From positions 248,001-312,000 of the forward strand of contig NZ_JAGHMH010000004.1 in NCBI RefSeq assembly GCF_017741935.1: a stretch of DNA of 64,000 nt. Reading direction: 5' to 3'. This DNA comes from Rhizobium sp. 16-449-1b. Lineage in GTDB: Bacteria > Pseudomonadota > Alphaproteobacteria > Rhizobiales > Rhizobiaceae. The notes below the pieces were generated by a model. That model saw only the letters and a list, made by a program, of their open reading frames with translations, was not told where the DNA came from and ran no database searches. Shown in pieces: positions 61,631 through 64,000 of this stretch (position 1 is its first letter; each line of letters starts with the position of its first letter). A program made the translations under genes and the position numbers.

Positions 61631-62450
61631 ATCTCCAAAGACGAAGACGAAACCGGGCGCCGCGCAAAAGCCGATGGTGAGACTGCTGAAGCTCCTGATC
61701 CGAGGCGAAGCACGGCGACATCAGGGCGAGGGGAGCGATATCGACATCCTCTTCGCCGACGGAACGACCGCCGGCTTTCCCTCAACCCTTATCACCGAAG
61801 CCTGCGCCTCCGGTCTGATCGAGGAGCAGGGCGATCTGCTGCGCGCATCCAATCAGGCCCGCGCCTATCTGCGCCGCGCCGCCGCCGAGGCGGATGAGGC
61901 CTTTCTCACCCAGCACGCGGATATCGAAACAAGTGCAAGGGAAGTCGACGGCGTCGTCAGGCGGCTGCGGGTTAACAAGGATGAATCGCCGCTCGCAAGC
62001 CTCGAGCGCCTGAAGGACCGCGACGGCGCCGCCTTCATGCCCGAGGCGGCGATCAAGGCCGGCGAGAGGCTGCATGCCGATTTCACCCGCGCGCAGCTGC
62101 AGCCGCGTGTCACCGCCTCCTGGGAGCCGCGGCTCTCAAGCCGCGCCAGCGGCGGACGCGGCGGCATGGCGGATCTGACCGACAGCGCCGTCGCCGCCCG
62201 CCTTGCCGTCAATCGCGCGCTGGAGGCGCTGGGGCCGGAGCTCTCAGGCGTGGCGCTGGATGTCTGCTGCTTCATGAAGGGGCTGGAGACGGTAGAGCGC
62301 GAGCGGCAATGGCCGGTGCGCTCCGCCAAGCTGATGCTACGCACCGCACTCATGGCGCTCTCCCGCCACTATAACCCGCAACCGCCGTCCCGCCGCCCGC
62401 GCATGGAGCATTGGGGCGCGCCGGATTATCGCCCGGAACTCTGGTCCTGA
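61623..62450 (+). CDS. DUF6456-family protein
   Basis: 275 residues from ATG 61623, overlapping the DnaA-like gene. An N-terminal helical segment with a possible wing (RLLKLLIRGEARRHQGEGSDIDILF), then the DUF6456 core (ESPLASLERLKDRDGAAFMPEAAIKAGERLHADFTRAQL and the LEALGPELSGVALDVCCFMKGLETVERERQWPVRSAKLMLRTALMALSRHY stretch). Known in Rhizobiales; function unknown. Its coupling with the DnaA-like gene suggests a joint role in DNA-linked control. Confidence 0.82.
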   Translation: MNKSPKTKTKPGAAQKPMVRLLKLLIRGEARRHQGEGSDIDILFADGTTAGFPSTLITEACASGLIEEQGDLLRASNQARAYLRRAAAEADEAFLTQHADIETSAREVDGVVRRLRVNKDESPLASLERLKDRDGAAFMPEAAIKAGERLHADFTRAQLQPRVTASWEPRLSSRASGGRGGMADLTDSAVAARLAVNRALEALGPELSGVALDVCCFMKGLETVERERQWPVRSAKLMLRTALMALSRHYNPQPPSRRPRMEHWGAPDYRPELWS

Positions 62451-62478
62451 TCGTTCAATCTGAAAAGAGAGGCTGGCT

Positions 62479-62901
62479 TTACGCCGCCGCCCGCAGCCGC
62501 GCTTCCTCGCGGATGCGGTTGACCATCGAGCGCAGCCCGTTGGAGCGCTGTGCCGAGAGGTTCTCGACGAGGCCCATCTTGCCGAACACCTCGAAGGCGT
62601 CGAGAGCGGCGATCTCCGAAGCCGTCTTGCCGGAATAGGTGGCGAGCACGATCGCCACCAGCCCGCGCACGATATGCGCGTCGGAATCGCCCTCGAAGGT
62701 CATCACGGGATTGTCGCTGTCATCCGATACATGCGTCACCAGCCACACCTGGCTGGCACAGCCCATCACCTTGTTTGACGACGTCTTCTTCTCGTCCGCG
62801 AGATCAGGCAACGCCTTGCCGAGTTCGATCACATAGCGATAGCGATCTTCCCAATCGTCCAGGAAGGTGAAATCGTCGATGATCTGATCGAGGGACGTCA
62901 T
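62479..62901 (-). CDS. sufE: SufE-type cysteine-desulfurase activator
   Basis: 140 residues from ATG 62901. The sulfur-accepting Cys48 lies in NKVMGCASQVWL; the C-terminal GLRSMVNRIREEARL is typical. SufE accepts sulfur from SufS and transfers it to SufB for Fe-S cluster assembly. It is separate from any suf operon in this window. The in-frame upstream extension lacks family similarity. Confidence 0.94.
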   Translation of the reverse strand: MTSLDQIIDDFTFLDDWEDRYRYVIELGKALPDLADEKKTSSNKVMGCASQVWLVTHVSDDSDNPVMTFEGDSDAHIVRGLVAIVLATYSGKTASEIAALDAFEVFGKMGLVENLSAQRSNGLRSMVNRIREEARLRAAA

Positions 62902-62962
62902 GCAAATGGCCTTTCGTTGTCTCCCGATCATATAGGGAAAACGTAGCCAGATTTGAACCACT

Positions 62963-63235
62963 AGAGCCATGCATTGCTAAATGAAATCGGTTCCGTTGCC
63001 TCAAACGGAGTCGGATGGTCGTCCGGCTGGCGCGTGTCGTAGCCAACGCATACGGCCAAGCCGGCCGGACGATCAGGCGGCCCGTTTCAGGCAACCCGAA
63101 GGGCCGGGCATCTTTCCGCCAGGATCAAAGGCGATCGGCTCGACCGTACCTAGGGGTATGCCCTTCGCCAATCGCCTTTGCCCTGACGAAAACCTGCTCC
63201 GGCAGAACCGGTTTCATTTAGCAATGCATGGCTCT
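62963..63235. mobile_element. MITE-like element with 31-bp terminal inverted repeats
   Basis: Left arm 62963-62993 (begins AGAGCCATGCATTGC) and right arm 63205-63235 (ends GCAATGCATGGCTCT) are complementary over 31 bp with one mismatch. Inside are further hairpins: 62995-63008 with 63082-63095 (13 of 14 pairs) and the perfect CAAAGGCGAT/ATCGCCTTTG (63126-63135 and 63171-63180). No ORF or transposase. I see no target-site duplication. The gap 62902-63380 holds no other gene. Confidence 0.7.
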
Positions 63236-63380
63236 CGAAAAAGAAACGCCGCGAAGGATGGGCATCCTCGCGGCGCAGCAAATTGCTGAAGAATAAACAG
63301 GGCAGGCACGTCAGGCACAGGGCGGGGCCATTGGCCGGCGCCGGTGCAAGCTTTGGGTGCGGCAGTCGCCGCGGAATTCG

Positions 63381-63908
63381 TTAGATCGCCGGACGCGGGG
63401 TCGGCAGCGGAATGGTGCCGGTCGTGACACGATCGGTCGCGACATGGGCGGCGGCCGGGCTGTCTTCGCCGTCGTCGACAGGCGGGCGGTAAGGCATCGG
63501 CTGGTTCAGCGCCACGGTACGGTCATCGCGCAGCTGCTGCGGGGCGGCTGCCGTTGCCGGCTCTACGGTCGTCGCAGGCGCCAGGCCAACGGAAGGTGTC
63601 GCGGTCGTTGCAACAGTGGCGCTCTTGCCGCTGCCGAACTTGCTGTCGAGCAGTTCAAAGGCAACGAGGGCGCCGGCGCGGGCCCGCTCGCCGAGCACGC
63701 CGAGCGTATTGGCGCCCTTGGCGCAAACCTCAGGCTTCTCGCCGCACATGCCGCTCAGATAATCATAGGCGCCGGTCACGGCGACGAAGGCGTCTGCAAT
63801 CTGCAATGTCGATCCGGTCTGCGTATTCGTCTGGCGCTCGCCGCTGAAGAACGACAAGGCGACGAAGAGAAGCCCGAGCCAGATCGATGATTTGAATAGA
63901 AACCACAT
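63381..63908 (-). CDS. DUF5330-family protein
   Basis: 175 residues. One N-terminal membrane segment (MWFLFKSSIWLGLLFVALSFF), then a small domain with two Cys (SGMCGEKPEVCAKG), then a Pro/Thr/Ala-rich, probably disordered tail. This pattern is the DUF5330 family found in Rhizobiales near sufE. The protein is anchored in the inner membrane with the rest in the periplasm or cytosol. Function unknown. Confidence 0.82.
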   Translation of the reverse strand: MWFLFKSSIWLGLLFVALSFFSGERQTNTQTGSTLQIADAFVAVTGAYDYLSGMCGEKPEVCAKGANTLGVLGERARAGALVAFELLDSKFGSGKSATVATTATPSVGLAPATTVEPATAAAPQQLRDDRTVALNQPMPYRPPVDDGEDSPAAAHVATDRVTTGTIPLPTPRPAI

Positions 63909-64000
63909 GTTCGTTGCCCATCCTGTTTTCCCGCTCGGTCTTGCCGCCGAATCAGGTCCGTCTTCCGGTGTGATTTCACCCTAGCCAAAACTTGCGAATG

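Overview
The window is GC-rich alphaproteobacterial chromosome, most likely from a fast-growing rhizobium of the Rhizobium leguminosarum/etli group. This is inferred from a RosR/MucR zinc-finger regulator of the usual 143-residue size, a DmeR-DmeF nickel/cobalt efflux pair, a seven-subunit Mrp (Pha) antiporter operon, a sufE/DUF5330 neighbourhood, and many copies of palindromic intergenic repeats of the RIME type. I see no rRNA, tRNA, CRISPR array, phage or insertion sequence. Most genes belong to accessory metabolism, transport and one-component regulation, usually as a regulator divergent from its probable target.

Left third (1-24,800): a second-type glucose-6-phosphate dehydrogenase start (cut by the window edge), two tandem copies of a long palindromic repeat, a Tam methyltransferase, a TerC-CBS-CorC membrane protein, a cupin, a patatin lipase, a zinc alcohol dehydrogenase, a branched-chain aminotransferase, a bestrophin and an MFS pump. 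Then come a TetR regulator and a small membrane protein that share one operator sequence, SodB, a metallophosphoesterase, an AraC/SDR divergent pair, a WYL regulator/LysE exporter pair, two c-type cytochromes and a PhyH-like oxygenase. A GNAT acetyltransferase is preceded by what looks like a leader-peptide attenuator. DmeRF and a class A beta-lactamase follow.

Middle third (24,800-48,200): PQQ glucose dehydrogenase, SelO, a PAP2 phosphatase, a ParDE toxin-antitoxin pair, DHA2-type drug pumps, a homocysteine methyltransferase-like protein, DUF1697, an oligopeptidase B-type peptidase, an Old Yellow Enzyme divergent from an HxlR regulator, a polysaccharide deacetylase, a DAO oxidoreductase with an AI-2E transporter, an MFS/LysR pair and an extradiol dioxygenase.

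Right third (48,200-64,000): a universal stress protein behind four FNR/FixK-type boxes spaced exactly 23 bp apart; a hemolysin III-like protein; an XRE-cupin regulator divergent from a phosphinothricin-type acetyltransferase; MsrB; a HIT protein; a methyltransferase; the mrpABCDEFG operon, interrupted between C and D by a palindromic repeat; rosR; a DnaA domain IV-like protein overlapping a DUF6456 gene; sufE; a 273-bp element with 31-bp terminal inverted repeats; and a DUF5330 protein.

The most notable non-coding structures are the GNAT attenuator (about 21,885-22,047), the 23-bp FixK-box array (48,211-48,302), the terminal-inverted-repeat element (62,963-63,235) and an interlocked inverted-repeat pair with pseudoknot topology upstream of gcd (28,345-28,399).
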